Of a stretch of 64,000 nt of DNA, positions 9,527 through 20,192 are shown one piece after another (position 1 is the stretch's first letter; each line of letters starts with the position of its first letter). The position numbers were made by a program, and so were the translations under genes. Source of the DNA: Okeania hirsuta (GTDB taxonomy: Bacteria; Cyanobacteriota; Cyanobacteriia; Cyanobacteriales; Microcoleaceae). The notes under the pieces are model-generated. The model was given only the letters and a program-made list of their open reading frames with translations. It was not told the origin of the DNA and searched no databases. The stretch covers positions 44,061-108,060 of the forward strand of contig NZ_RCBY01000001.1 in NCBI RefSeq assembly GCF_003838195.1. Reading direction: 5' to 3'.

Positions 9527-11373
9527 GACTTACACAACTTAACTGGTAAAATTAGACTATAATGCTTGTAAATCAATAATTTTACGTCGAAGCGCTCGCT
9601 ACGGGACTTACACAAAATTTTAGAGCTGCCGAAATCAAGTAAATATTAAGGGGCTAAATTACTTACTATACTTCGATTCCAGTAGTTTGATGAATTTAAT
9701 CTTTAATTGCGAAAAGCGATATTATATAAGACTTTTGGCGAAGTTTACACTTCTCATCTTCAGCCCAAATATAGCCCAAACTCTCTCTGTGAGAGGTAAA
9801 TACGTCACGGTTATTAGTCAACCAATCAAAAAAACGGAAAGACATAGCTGTACGAAAAGCGTACCATTGCATCAGTAAATGTCTTTAAAGGTTGATTGGC
9901 CCATTGTCTTTGTAATCCTCCAGTTAGTTGATGCCAAATGATCAAAGTATCAGCACAAAATACCAAAATAAAATGGCGTTCTAGACTCCATTTATCTCTT
10001 ATATCATGTCCGGTAGCATCGGTCTTGTATAGCAAAGGTAAGGAAGAAGGAAGAAGGAAGAAGGAAGAAGAAAGAGGGAAGAGGGAAGAAGGCTACCCTC
10101 GCAAGAAAAAACCATCATTTCCTGTAGATATTCACCCTTGGGTTTATACAAACGATATAAACGGACATGATATTACTTGATATTCTGTTAATCCTCACCA
10201 TCATCATTGCTTCTCGGTAAAAAACTTCTATCCAATTTCTGTTTGAGTAGCTATTTACTATCCACTCAGATGTTACTTTTGATGGCTCGACATTGGTCAT
10301 AAAATTATCAATTTCTGTGGCCTCTTCTATAGAACTAGCATTGATAACGATAGCAAATGTTCTTTCTCCAAAAAGGCGTGAAGTTGATGCTCTAAATGTC
10401 ATCACCCAAAGTTTTTTGGTTGTGTCTACAGTTAATATAACTCCCTCAAATTCCTCTATTCGGATGCTTTTTGCCCATTCATCTCTTCTAATTTCTGTTT
10501 CTGATTGGGATTTTTGTCTAACTACTATTTTTTCCTACGGAATGCTACGCAAACGGTTTTTGGCGATTCCTCCTAGATATTTTCATTCCTTTTCTTCAAG
10601 TTGGTTCATAAATCTTGTGTTATTGCCATAACCAGCATCAATTAAAACTTTTTCCTGACTATGGCCTCTACTGAGACTGCGGTCTATTAGCTCTATTCCT
10701 ATATCTGGCTTTTTCTGAAATAGTTTGTCATTTTTTCCTTCTGGTAAAGAGCTGGAATGTTGATATAATTCAATATCTAAAGGGAAACTTTTTTTACCAT
10801 CGTATCGGATGAGTTGTTACAGTTACTATTTCATTGTCTGTTTTACCAATTTCTCCTATGTATTGTCGTCCTACTCCAGATGTAAAATTACCGCTTCTTG
10901 CTCCGTCTTGACGCCGAGGAAACCTCGGCGCAGGCGGTGCGCTGTTTCGGTGTCCAGAATCGTCTAAAATCAACCCTTACCCTTTCTTGAATTTGGTTTG
11001 AGAACGTTTGTTAATTATTTCTAGACGACGTTTGCTAACGCAAAGCTTCGCTAACATTGATTTTACTAGGCTCGATTATGAGAATCTGCTATGAAATGAT
11101 GTCGGCGATTATAAACTACTCCAATGGAGTTATTGGCCATTTGAGATATGTTTTTCCTTTCACTTTCCCCTAGTAATCCACCCAAATAGTGGCGGAATCC
11201 TGTTTTTTGGGGTGGGTTTTTCCCACAATCATCAAACTGTTGACACCACCTTTCAAAGCAAGGGGGCATTGCAGTAGGGGTTGTTTCTTTCGTTCCTTGC
11301 GATCGCTTCGACGTAAAATTATTGATTTACAAGCATTATAGTCTAATTTGGCCAGTTAAGTTGTGTAAGTCCC
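9527..11373 (-). mobile_element. Degenerate IS701-like element, copy 1
   Basis: The element is bounded by roughly 70-bp inverted repeats: the left one (9527 onward, GACTTACACAACTTAACTGG) matches the reverse complement of the right one (about 11,295-11,371). A second internal GGGACTTACACAAAATTTTAG end at 9603 suggests the left inverted repeat was duplicated by a rearrangement. The interior is a decayed transposase on the minus strand homologous to that of the element at 13,588-17,812. I found no target duplication. Small hairpin repeats and an AGAAGGA purine tract (10,040-10,090) interrupt it. Confidence 0.7.
9755..11269 (-). pseudogene. IS701-family-like transposase, multiply disrupted
   Basis: It begins MPPCFERWCQQFDDCG (11,269 downward) and keeps recognisable blocks: LGESERKNISQMANNSIGVV, a central region with the insertion shared with copy 2, and ILVFCADTLIIWHQLTGG near 9,960. 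It ends near 9,758 with a conserved ...YIWA. DDSG, VGRQYIGEIGKT and similar blocks typical of IS701-type transposases are present but in different frames. Several stops, frameshifts and small inserted repeats make it non-functional. Confidence 0.75.
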
Positions 11374-11585
11374 AATATAACGTCTTAGTTTTTCTGCTGT
11401 TGTAGATTTTGCGGTGGTGAAAAATCAGGCACTGAAAACTATAACGTCTTAGTTTTTCTGCTGTTGTAGATTTTGTGATGGTGATCAATCAGGCACTGAA
11501 AACTGCAACGTCTTAGTTTTTCTGCTGTTGTAGGTTTTGAGGTGTGTGAAAATCAGGCACTGAAAACTACAACGTCTTAGTTTTT
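11374..11585. repeat. 64-bp tandem repeat array, about 3.3 units
   Basis: Three 64-bp units start with AACGTCTTAGTTTTTCTGCT and end with CAGGCACTGAAAACT, followed by a partial fourth. A middle stretch of about 14 bases varies between units. At each unit junction AAAACTA/TAGTTTT arms flank an 8-base spacer, so each junction can form a hairpin (one arm has a G-T wobble). The array lies about 200 bp upstream of the Roco gene. Confidence 0.9.
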
Positions 11586-12237
11586 TAATCTACTTAATAT
11601 TATATGATTTTTACTAAAATGTCTAGCACACTACTGAAATACTGAGAAAATTTCTAGCTAAAGGATAGGGTGGTTATCTATCAGAATTTTTTGTAGGTTG
11701 GGTTGAAGTAAGAAAGTTTTGATGGTTACGGAGAATCAATGTTTGTATTTGTAGGTATTACAATGATTGTAAAAATTATTTTATTGAGCTATGATTTTTC
11801 GTAAAACAAATCAGCAGAATCAGATACCACGACGTTTTCAAGAAAGAATACAAGTAGCTAAAGATAAAAAACTTAAGAAGTTAGACTTAAGTCATGATTA
11901 TTGGAGAAGAGATGATGAAAAATTAACTGAAATTCCTACTGAGGTTTGCGAGTTAGAGCAGCTAGAAGTATTAAATTTAAGAGATAATCAATTAACAAGC
12001 ATCCCGGAATAAATCTCTCAATTAACTAATTTAACTAGGCTGGATTTAAGAAGTAATCAATTAAAAAGTATCCCAGAATCAATCTCTTAACTCACCAATT
12101 TAACTGGGCTGGATTTAAGAAATAATCAATTAACAAGCATCCCAGAATCAATCTCTCAACTCACCAATTTAACTGGGCTGGATTTAAGAAATAATCAATT
12201 AACAAGCATCCCGGAATCAATTACTCAACTTACCAAT

Positions 12238-12510
12238 TTGACTAGACTTTATTTAAATGATAATCAATTAACAAGCATCACGAAATCAATTACTAAACTC
12301 ACCAATTTAACTCGACTTTATTTAAGTGATAATCAATTAACAAGCATCACGAAATCAATTACTAAACTCACCAATTTAACTCGACTTTATTTAAGTGATA
12401 ATCAATTAACAAGCATCACGAAATCAATTACTAAACTCACCAATTTAACTCGACTTTATTTAAGTGATAATCAATTAAAAATTCTCCCAGAATCAATCTC
12501 TCAATTAACT
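12238..12510. repeat. 69-bp tandem repeats encoding LRR units
   Basis: The unit is 69 bp (23 codons) and contains GATAATCAATTAACAAGCAT. Three successive units from about 12,301 are almost identical at the DNA level, including third codon positions. That indicates recent tandem duplication inside the leucine-rich repeat region rather than ancient repeats under protein-level selection. Confidence 0.9.
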
Positions 12511-14169
12511 AACTTAACTGAGCTTGATTTAAGTTATAATCAATTAACAACTATTCCGGAATCTATCACTAAACTCACGAATTTAATTGGGCTTGGTTTA
12601 AGAGGTAATTCCCTGGAAACTCCACCAATAGAAATTGCTCAAAAAGGGATAGAAGCAATTAGAGAGTATCTCCAACAAATAAAAGAAGAAGGAACAGATT
12701 ATCTCTATGAAGCCAAATTACTAATTATTGGAGAAGGTAGCGCTGGTAAAACTACTCTAGCTAACAAAATTCAAAACCCAGACTATAAACTGCAAGAAGA
12801 AGATTCAACTAAAGGAATTGAAGTTTCTCAGTGGAATTTTCCCACAAAAAATCAACATGACTTTCAGATGAATATTTGGGATTTTGGCGGACAAGAAATT
12901 TATCATGCGACTCACCAATTTTTTCTCATTAAACGCTCCCTATATATTCTTGTGGCTGATACTCGTAATGAAGATACAGACTTTTATTATTGGCTGAATA
13001 TAGCAGAATTGTTGAGCGATAATAGTCCTTTATTAATTATCAAAAATGAGAGACAAGAACGTAAACGGGAAATTAATCAAATAGCATTACAAGGTCAATT
13101 TTCTAATATCAAAGAAATATTAGACACCAATCTTGCTACTAATCGAGGTTTAGAAGAAATTCAAACAGATATCCAACATTACATCAGTAATTTACCTCAT
13201 ATTGGCAGTGCCCTTCCTAAGACTTGGAAAAAAGTCCGTGAAGTATTAGAAACAGATGGTCGTAACTATATTAGTTTGACAGAATATTTATCTATTTGTG
13301 AAGAGAATGGCTTTAAGAAGCGAGAGGATAAATTACAATTAAGTGGTTACTTACATGACTTAGGAGTCTGTCTGCATTTTCAAGATGACCCACTGTTAAA
13401 GAAAACAGTTATTCTTAAACCAGAATGGGGAACAGCAGCAGTTTATAAAGCTTTAGATAATCCGCAAGTTTATGATAATTTTGGCAAATTTACCAAAGAT
13501 GATTTAACAAATATCTGGCATGAAGATAAATATGCCAATATGCACGACGAGTTACTGCAATTAATGATTAAATTTAAACTCTGCTATCGGGACTTTAGTG
13601 AAAAAATAGCAAAAAAAAGGGTAGAATATATATGTGATATGTATTTTACGTTAATTACTGGCCGGGGTAAAGTCTGATGAAAGAAACAACTTCAGTGGCC
13701 ATGCCTCCTTGTTTTCATCGATGGTGCGTTCGCGGTAGCGTTGCGTAAGCAAATCGCTTTAACGATGTCAGGACTTACGCAAAGACACTATATATAGAGT
13801 ATGGTCATCTAGAGCGATATAGCTGCCGCACTTGCTCCGCCAACGCTTAAAAATGGAGAGCGATTGCCTCAGCAAAGCTCCGCTAACGCCTCAAGACAAG
13901 TATCATTATCAGAAATTAGGCCAAGAAGCTATATATAGTACCATTTCTCATGCATTAATGCTCGGCTTGGAAGGTAGTCAAAATAAATGGAAAAATTACA
14001 GAAGTTAGTTAACAATAAAATTACGTTAATAAATAGTATTTATAAATAAAAAATCCAAGTATAGCAAAGTTTTTGAGAATTGGTATAACTATAGTGTACT
14101 GATCTAAGTTTGGTAGGTGTTGCTCCATGTTAATACATTGCATCAAAATACTCTAATTATAATATAATA

Positions 14170-15219
14170 GACTTGTCGCTTTATAAGGTAAAGTAAAGTT
14201 AATAGGGTGTTTGAGATGGGACAATGTTAGATCTGAATCGGGTGCTAAAAGAAGACCGCCTCAGTGCGGGCATTGACTGGACTAAACCGTAAGGCATTGG
14301 ATGAATTATTACAAGCTTTTTGTGTCCAACTTGACTCGGAAGCGATACGGCGCTCCGCCACCCTCCGCGAACGCTCTTTTGCCAAAAACCTAGAGTTCGA
14401 GCTTTAGGAGGAGGGAGAAAAGCGCGGTTGTTAGAGGCCAAAGACAAGCTATTTTTTATCTTGTTCTACTTCAAGTGTTACCCTACCTTTGATGTGGCAG
14501 GAATATTGTTTGACTTACACCGCAGCCGAGCACACTATTGGATGTTAAGACTACAACCGTTGCCCTGAGAGTGCTTTAGGGAAAAAAATGGCCTTACCAG
14601 AACGTAAGTTACAAAGCATTGAAGAATTCATTGGCAGGTTTCCATCTGCCAAAGAAGTGATGATTGATGGTACGGAACGGCCAATCCAGCGTCCAAAAGA
14701 CCAGCAAAAGCAGAAAAATCATGACTCAGGTAAAAAAAAGTGCCATAGGAGTCAACATCTGATCATGACAGACTCAGATAAAAGGGTCCTCGTCCTATCA
14801 AAAGCAAGAGAGGGCAAGGTTCATGGGCCTTCGGCAGTTGGACGCGCGAAAAATTGGTAGATTTTGTGCTTTTTGGAAGTGAAAATTCATGTAGATTTGG
14901 GTTTCCAGGGATTACAGAAGGAATTCGTCAACATCAAAATTCCCACGAAAAAACCTAAAGGAAAGGAATTAACTGAGGAACAAAAACTTTTCAATAGAGA
15001 GAAAAGTAGCGTTAGCGTCAAATGTGAACATACAATATCTGGCGTGAAGAGATATAATGCAGGGAGAGGATTGTATCGAAATCACATTAAAGATGCGCGA
15101 CGATCGCTTCATGTTCACTGCGGCTGGACTCTGGAATTTTTACTTAATGGTAGCATAGTTTAATCAGTGAAAACCAGAATTTTCCCATTTCACTTTAAGG
15201 TTTTATTTCGCGACAAGTC
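14170..15219 (+). mobile_element. IS5-family element nested within the type A element
   Basis: Terminal inverted repeats GACTTGTCGC (14,170) and GCGACAAGTC (to 15,219) are flanked by TA on both sides, consistent with a 2-bp target duplication. The element is 1050 bp. Its insertion point lies between the left end and the transposase start of the type A element, whose sister copy at 18,239 is uninterrupted there. Confidence 0.85.
14224..15158 (+). pseudogene. IS5-family transposase relic
   Basis: Recognisable blocks in several frames are MLDLNRVLKEDRL near 14,224, VMIDGTERPIQRPKDQQKQK near 14,660, KVDLGFQG-like sequence near 14,890, KCEHTISGVKRYNAGRGLYR near 15,020 and a terminal FYLMVA-stop at 15,156. 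DGTERPI...K and the C-terminal E-H-x-I-x-G-x-K-R-Y motif belong to IS5-family DDE transposases. Frameshifts and an inserted CTCCGCCACCCTCCGCGAACG-like repeat near 14,352 disable it. Confidence 0.8.
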
Positions 15220-15253
15220 TAATTATCTAGAAATGTTGTAGAGAGCGATCGAT

Positions 15254-16348
15254 ATGAATTTTAACTATATTGATGATTGTCAATATTTGCTAAATTCTCA
15301 TACAAATTATACCATAACTAACCTAGCCAATCACCTAGAAAATATTAGCCATGATACAATTAATCGTTATTTAAGAATAGAATGTCTAAGTTTCCTGCAG
15401 AATGCTGCGCAAACACAAGATTTATGGCGAAATGTGAAAGAGGAAATAGTCCAATGTACAGAGGCATACCTAATTTTTGATGAGACAGTAATCAATAAAA
15501 AATATGCCAATAAAATTGAACTTGTACGACGACAATATAGTGGTATCGGTACATCAAGTAATTCGGGGCATAGGAATAGTTAATTGTATCTATTTTAATC
15601 CACAAAATGAACAATTTTGGATAATAGATTACCGTATTTATGATCCAGATAGTGACAACAAAACTAAAATAGATCATGTTGAAGAAATGATATTAAATGT
15701 GATAAATACCAATAAATTACCATTTAAAACTGTATTAATGGATAGTTGGTATGCAACACAAAGATTAATGGCATTAATAGATAATTTAGGAAAAATTTAT
15801 TATTGCCCCTGAAAAATAAATCGCGCACGTAGATGATACTGGTGGTGTAGAAAAATATAAAAAGATTGCTGAATTAAGCTGGAACTCCTCAGAAAAAATA
15901 TCAGGCAAAATAATTAAAATTAAAGGTTTTCCAAGGGATAAAAAAGCGAATGCGTAATTCTGAGGTCTCCTCAGAATGTAAGACGCACTCAAGACAGTCA
16001 AACTATTCTGGGTAATTGTTTCTACCAACAAGACAGAATATATTGCTACTAATGACCTGAGCAAATGCAGTAAAGATGATGTAGAATTTGAATCTCAAAC
16101 CAGATGGAAAGTTGAAGATATCAATGGAGAAATTAAGCAATTAACAGGTCTATGCTCCTGTCAATGTCGTCTGAGAAAAATTCAAATAAATCATATTACT
16201 TGTGGAATGTTAGTCTGGAATTTTTGAAAAAGATTAGCAGTAACAATAGGAAAAACTATTTACGAAGTCAAACATGAATTACTCTGCTGATTATCTGCTC
16301 CAAGAACTGAAGAAACCCACAATCAAATTCAGAGCGGTTTTTATTTGA
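15254..16348 (+). pseudogene. Type A DDE transposase, copy 1, decayed
   Basis: The N-terminus MNFNYIDDCQYLLNSHTN, then LIFDETVINKKYANKIELVRR (first catalytic Asp in IFDE), VLMDSWYATQRLMALIDNLG (second Asp) and C-terminal AIRF-type sequence are homologous throughout to the copy at 18,470. It is broken by frameshifts near 15,545 and 15,815. A roughly 50-bp insertion at about 15,945-15,995 contains a perfect hairpin ATTCTGAGG-TCT-CCTCAGAAT. I cannot fix the IS family (IS4/IS701-like). Confidence 0.8.
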
Positions 16349-18238
16349 TAGGTATTTTTTGACTCTTGTTTTGATCATGATACTTTTCTTGAGGCGTTAG
16401 CGGAGCTTTGCTGAGGCAATCGCTCTCTATTTTGCAGCGTTGGCGGAGGGAGCAAGTGCGGCAGCTATATCGCTCTACATTACCATACGCTATATATGGT
16501 GTCTTTGCGTAAGTCCTGGATGTATTCAAGACAAAAGCTCAAAAAACTGGGTTTAGAGAGTATATAGGAGGGTGATTAGGGGAAAGCCAGAGAAAAAACT
16601 TGTCTCAAATTGCCAACAACACTGTAGGTCTGTCATACCACAAATTACGGCATTTTTTAGTTCGAGCAAATTAGTCCGTAGATGCTGGTATGGGAGCGTC
16701 GTCTTCAAGTAATGTGGGAATGTCGTCAAACAAAACCTTCTCGTTCCCGCAGCTTTAATTATAGACGATTCAGGCCACAGGAAAAGCGCACCGCCTGCGC
16801 CGAGGTTTCCTCGGCGTAAAGACGGAGCAAGAAGTGGTAATTTAACTGCAGGAGTAGGGCGGCAATATATAGGAGAAATAGGAAAAACAGATCATGGTGT
16901 AGTTGTGGTTACCACTCATCTTGATGATGGAGTCAAAAGTCTACCTTTAGATATAGCTTTAGATCAAAAAGCGGATTCTTTACCTTGAGGAAAAAAAGAC
17001 CCAGAATTTGTGAAGAAACCAGACTTAGCAATGTCTCTAGTTGACCAATGTTTGTCAGCGAGGACATCGGCCAGAAATTGTGTTAATTGATGGGGGATAT
17101 GGTAACAATACATCATGTTTGAATCAACTAGAAAAAAGAAATTTAACTTATATAGGAGGATTAGCTAAAAATCGTTTGCGTAGCATTCCGTAGGAAAAAG
17201 TAATCATCAAAAAACAGGATGAAATTCTAGAAGAAATTAGATTAGACCAGCTAGCTGAAAGTATATCCCCACAAGGCTTTAATTTAGTTCAACTAAGCAC
17301 AAAAAAGAAAGAAGAAGTTTGGGTAGCCACATGAGAAGTACAACTATCTAGGATGTCAGGTCAAAAAACTATAGCTATCGTGATCAATGCTAAAAGTTTT
17401 TCTGAGGCCACTGCTCTTAACTATTAGATCACTAATATAGAACACAAATATATAAGTCCAGAGTGGATGTATTCTACTTATCAAAAGAGAAATTGGGTGG
17501 AAGTTTTCGTGATTAGAAGCCAAAGGATGGTGAGGACTAAGAGAATATCAAGTCAGAGATAAAATCAGCCTCAAAAGGCATTTTATTTTAGTCTGATCGT
17601 GCTTATACATTTATGATCTGGCATCAGTTAACAGGAGGTATAAGAAGGCGTTGGGCTAACAAACCATTAAATACCTTTACTGATACTTGAGAAGCATTTC
17701 GTACAGCAATATCTGATCGTTTTGTTGAGTGGTTAGATGAAAACATCGACGTATTTACCGCTGATCAAGAGAGTTTGGGGTTTGTTTGGGCTTGAAATTT
17801 GCTAAAGTCCCGCTATAAAATTCCTGGTACTTCTCAAATCTATATTGCCCCTCAACTCCTAACAGAAGCTCAACCAGAATATGATTGGGATGAAAGCAAT
17901 AATTTGATATTACGTTACACTTACGAATTTATGCCCAAAGGAATTATTACTCAGTTTATTGTGGCGATGCACGAGGATATTGAGGAGCAAAAATATGTAT
18001 GGAAAAGCGGAGTCATTCTCAAGAAAAATCAAACCAGAGCAGAAGTGATTGAATATTACGGTAAGAGAGAAATAAAAATTAGAATTTCTGGGCAGCAAAA
18101 ACGGGATTTAATCACTATTGTTATTCACGAATTGGATAAAATTCATAGTTCCTACAATAATCGACTCAAATATAATAAATTAATTCCTTGTAATTGTTCA
18201 GCTTGCAAAAATACTCAGAATCCTTATTTCTACAACTT

Positions 18239-19607
18239 CAGGACTTACGCAAAGGCACTATATATAGTGTTAAGCCTTAAGGTTATTTCTACATTGGTAT
18301 TCCTGACTAAGTTCCCCTTAGCGATCGCCTAAACAAAATTCGTGAGGGGCGAAAGACACGCTAATATAGTTTATTTTTCCTCTATGTAGATGTTGCTAAT
18401 TGTCAATAAACTTGGCCAAAATACTCTAATTATTATAGAATAATACTGTTGTTGATTTGAGCTAACTACATGAATTTTAACTATATTGATTATTGTCAGT
18501 ATTTACTCAATTCTCATACGAATTATACCATTACAAATTTAGCAAATCACCTAGAAAACGTTAGCCATGACACGATAAATCGTTATCTGAAAACCGAAAA
18601 TTTTGATGACCAAAATTTATGGGGAAATGTTAAAGATGAAATTGTAACTAACACAGAAGGCTATTTAATATTTGATCATACAGTTCTTAATAAAGAACAT
18701 AGTAATAAAATTGAGTTAGTCCGCCGACAGTATAGTGGTAATAACCATAGTGTAATTCGTGGTATAGGGATAGTAAATTGTATATATTTTAATCCAGAAG
18801 CCGAAGAGTTTTGGCTGATAGATTATCGAATTTATGACCCGGATACTAATAAAAAAAGCGTGCGGAGATCATGTAGAAGAAATGATTTTTTCTGTGGTAG
18901 GTCATAAAAAACTACCGTTTAAGACTGTATTAATGGATAGTTGGTATGCCACACAAAGATTAATGGCATTGATAGACAATTTAGGAAAAATATATTATTG
19001 TCCCTTAAAAATAAATCGCTTAGTAGATGATACTGGTGGTGTAGAAAAATATAAAAATATAGGAAAGTTAAGTTGGAATGAATCCGAAAAAACATCAGGT
19101 AAAATAATTAAATTTAAAGGGTTTCCAAGAGATAAAAAAGTCAAACTATTCTGGGCAACTGTTTCGACCAACAGGACAGAATATATTGCAACTAATGACT
19201 TAGCTCAATATTCAGTAGATGCTGTAGAGTTTGAGTCTCAAACTAGATGGAAAATTGAAGAATTTCACAGATAAATTAAGCAGTTAACAGGTGTTGAATT
19301 TTGTCAATGTCGTCTTAGGCAAATTCAAAAAAATCACATAGCTTGTGCTATGTTAGTCTGGAATTTCTTAAAAAGATTAGCAGTAAAAATAGGAAAAACT
19401 ATCTATAGAGTCAAACATGATTTACTATCAGATTATCTGCTCCAAGAGCTGAAAAAGCCTACAATAAAATTCAGGGCTATTTTTATTTGATAGGTATTTT
19501 TTTCTCTTGCTTTAAGAATGGCAGAAATATTTAGGCGATCGCTTGAAAATTTATAGCGATCGCCTAAATTAGTAGACGCTATATATAGTGCCCTTGCGTA
19601 AGTCCTG
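18239..19607 (+). mobile_element. DDE insertion sequence (type A), copy 2, in the 3' part of the Roco gene
   Basis: The 1369-bp element has ends CAGGACTTACGCAA and TTGCGTAAGTCCTG. Inside each end a palindrome of the CACTATATATAGTG type occurs. The flanking 5-bp duplication is AACTT (18,234-18,238 and 19,608-19,612). Removing the element and one duplication restores the Roco frame (...YFYNFRELKERINY...). Confidence 0.92.
18470..19490 (+). pseudogene. Type A DDE transposase, copy 2, one frameshift and one stop
   Basis: It opens MNFNYIDYCQYLLNSHTNYT, has LIFDHTVLNKEHSNKIELVRR, shifts frame near 18,850 (after IYDPDTNKK), continues with VLMDSWYATQRLMALIDNLG, and has a stop at 19,272 where HREIKQ is expected (GAA to TAA). 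It ends TGA at 19,488-19,490. It is better preserved than copy 1 but inactive. The first catalytic acidic pair reads FDH where copy 1 reads FDE, another sign of decay. Confidence 0.85.
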
Positions 19608-20192
19608 AACTTTAGGGAATTAAAAGAACGAATTAATTATCGCAAATACACTACTGAGTGCGGTAAACCTCCCTATCATACAGTTGAGGTATTAAGTTTA
19701 ATTGATGATGTAATAGACAAAGATAGGAGTAGGAATTTTTTAAACCCTAAAGATTCTACAAACTATACAATAAATAATCATACTGACTCAGTAATAAATA
19801 TTAATGAAAATGATGTTATTGGCAATCAAACTATAGCTGAAAAACTTGTCAATGACCAAAGCCAGAAAATTGAAAATAAAAATGGAAATGTTGTGGGAAA
19901 TGTATTGGGTGATGAGAGTAAGATTGCAGCTAAAGTAACAGGAAATTCTCCTCAATCAAAAATATCCCCTCAGCCAAAAATAGAAAAACCGAAAAAATTT
20001 GGATTTTTAGATTTCTTGACTTGGATGCAGAATGGGCAAATTATTTATTACTTAGGTTCTACTATTATTGGCATTCTTTTGCTGATTATTTATCCTAAGT
20101 TATTTCCATCTGGGTTTCCTAAATTGGTAGAGAAAGTTCAATATCTATTTCCAGCCCCACAAATAGAAAATGAATCTAATAGTTCAAAATAA

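Larger units (their letters stand above)
13769..16518 (+). mobile_element. DDE insertion sequence (type A), copy 1, nested in the IS701-like element
   Basis: The ends are CAGGACTTACGCAAAG (13,769) and its complement ending CTTTGCGTAAGTCCTG (16,518). The flanking 5-bp duplication is GATGT (13,764-13,768 and 16,519-16,523). Similarity between the two ends extends about 150 bp inward as a long imperfect inverted repeat containing GCGATATAGCTGCCGC and GCAAAGCTCCGCTAACGCCT blocks. The element carries its own decayed transposase (15,254-16,348) and an IS5-family passenger (14,170-15,219). Confidence 0.9.
13701..17795 (+). pseudogene. IS701-family-like transposase, split by a nested IS and decayed
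   Basis: It starts MPPCFHRWC at 13,701, is cut by the nested element at 13,769-16,518, and resumes with DVFKTKAQKTGF-like sequence. Later blocks are LIIDDSGHRKS, VGRQYIGEIGKTDHGVVVVT, KKPDLAMSLVDQC and YIGGLAKNR, ending GFVWA-stop at 17,793-17,795. The DDSG and GRQY blocks are typical of IS701-type DDE transposases. Many stops and frameshifts are present. Two small repeats are inserted (near 16,785-16,835 and 17,178-17,200) at positions also occupied in copy 1. Confidence 0.8.
13588..17812 (+). mobile_element. IS701-like element, copy 2, inserted in the Roco gene
   Basis: The ends are CGGGACTTTAG (13,588-13,598) and CTAAAGTCCCG (17,802-17,812), perfect inverted repeats of 11 bp. They are flanked by the 4-bp duplication CTAT (13,584-13,587 and 17,813-17,816). 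Removing the element and one CTAT restores the Roco frame (...KLCY-KIPGTSQ...). Without its nested passenger at 13,769-16,518 the element is about 1.47 kb. Its transposase is heavily decayed. Confidence 0.9.
11791..20192 (+). pseudogene. Roco-type LRR GTPase gene interrupted by nested insertion sequences
   Basis: Three pieces form one gene: 11,791-13,587, 17,817-18,238 and 19,613-20,192. Joined with one copy of each target duplication they total 2799 bp (933 codons) in one frame. Order: N-terminal leucine-rich repeats of 23 residues (LTNLTRLYLSDNQLTSI type), a Roc GTPase domain with P-loop GEGSAGKTTL and DFGGQE switch, a COR-like domain (AAVYKALDNPQVYDNFGKF, and IYIAPQLLTEAQPEYDW after the first junction), a Cys-rich NCSACKN patch, and a C-terminal membrane segment (YYLGSTIIGILLLIIYP). 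Two nonsense codons lie in the repeats: TAA at 12,010 (Ser in sister repeats) and TAA at 12,088 (Gln in sister repeats). The gene is clearly inactivated. Roco proteins act in intracellular signalling, but the ligand is unknown. Confidence 0.9.

Noticed and set aside
11374..11585. Tandem 64-bp array as a CRISPR
   Set aside because: The variable part is only about 14 bases and similar between units, while the conserved part is about 50. CRISPR spacers are longer and unrelated, and no cas gene is nearby.
17799..17816. Separate gene starting at 17,799 (MLKSRYK...)
   Set aside because: The first codons lie in the IS end; the sequence is the continuation of the Roco gene after the insertion.
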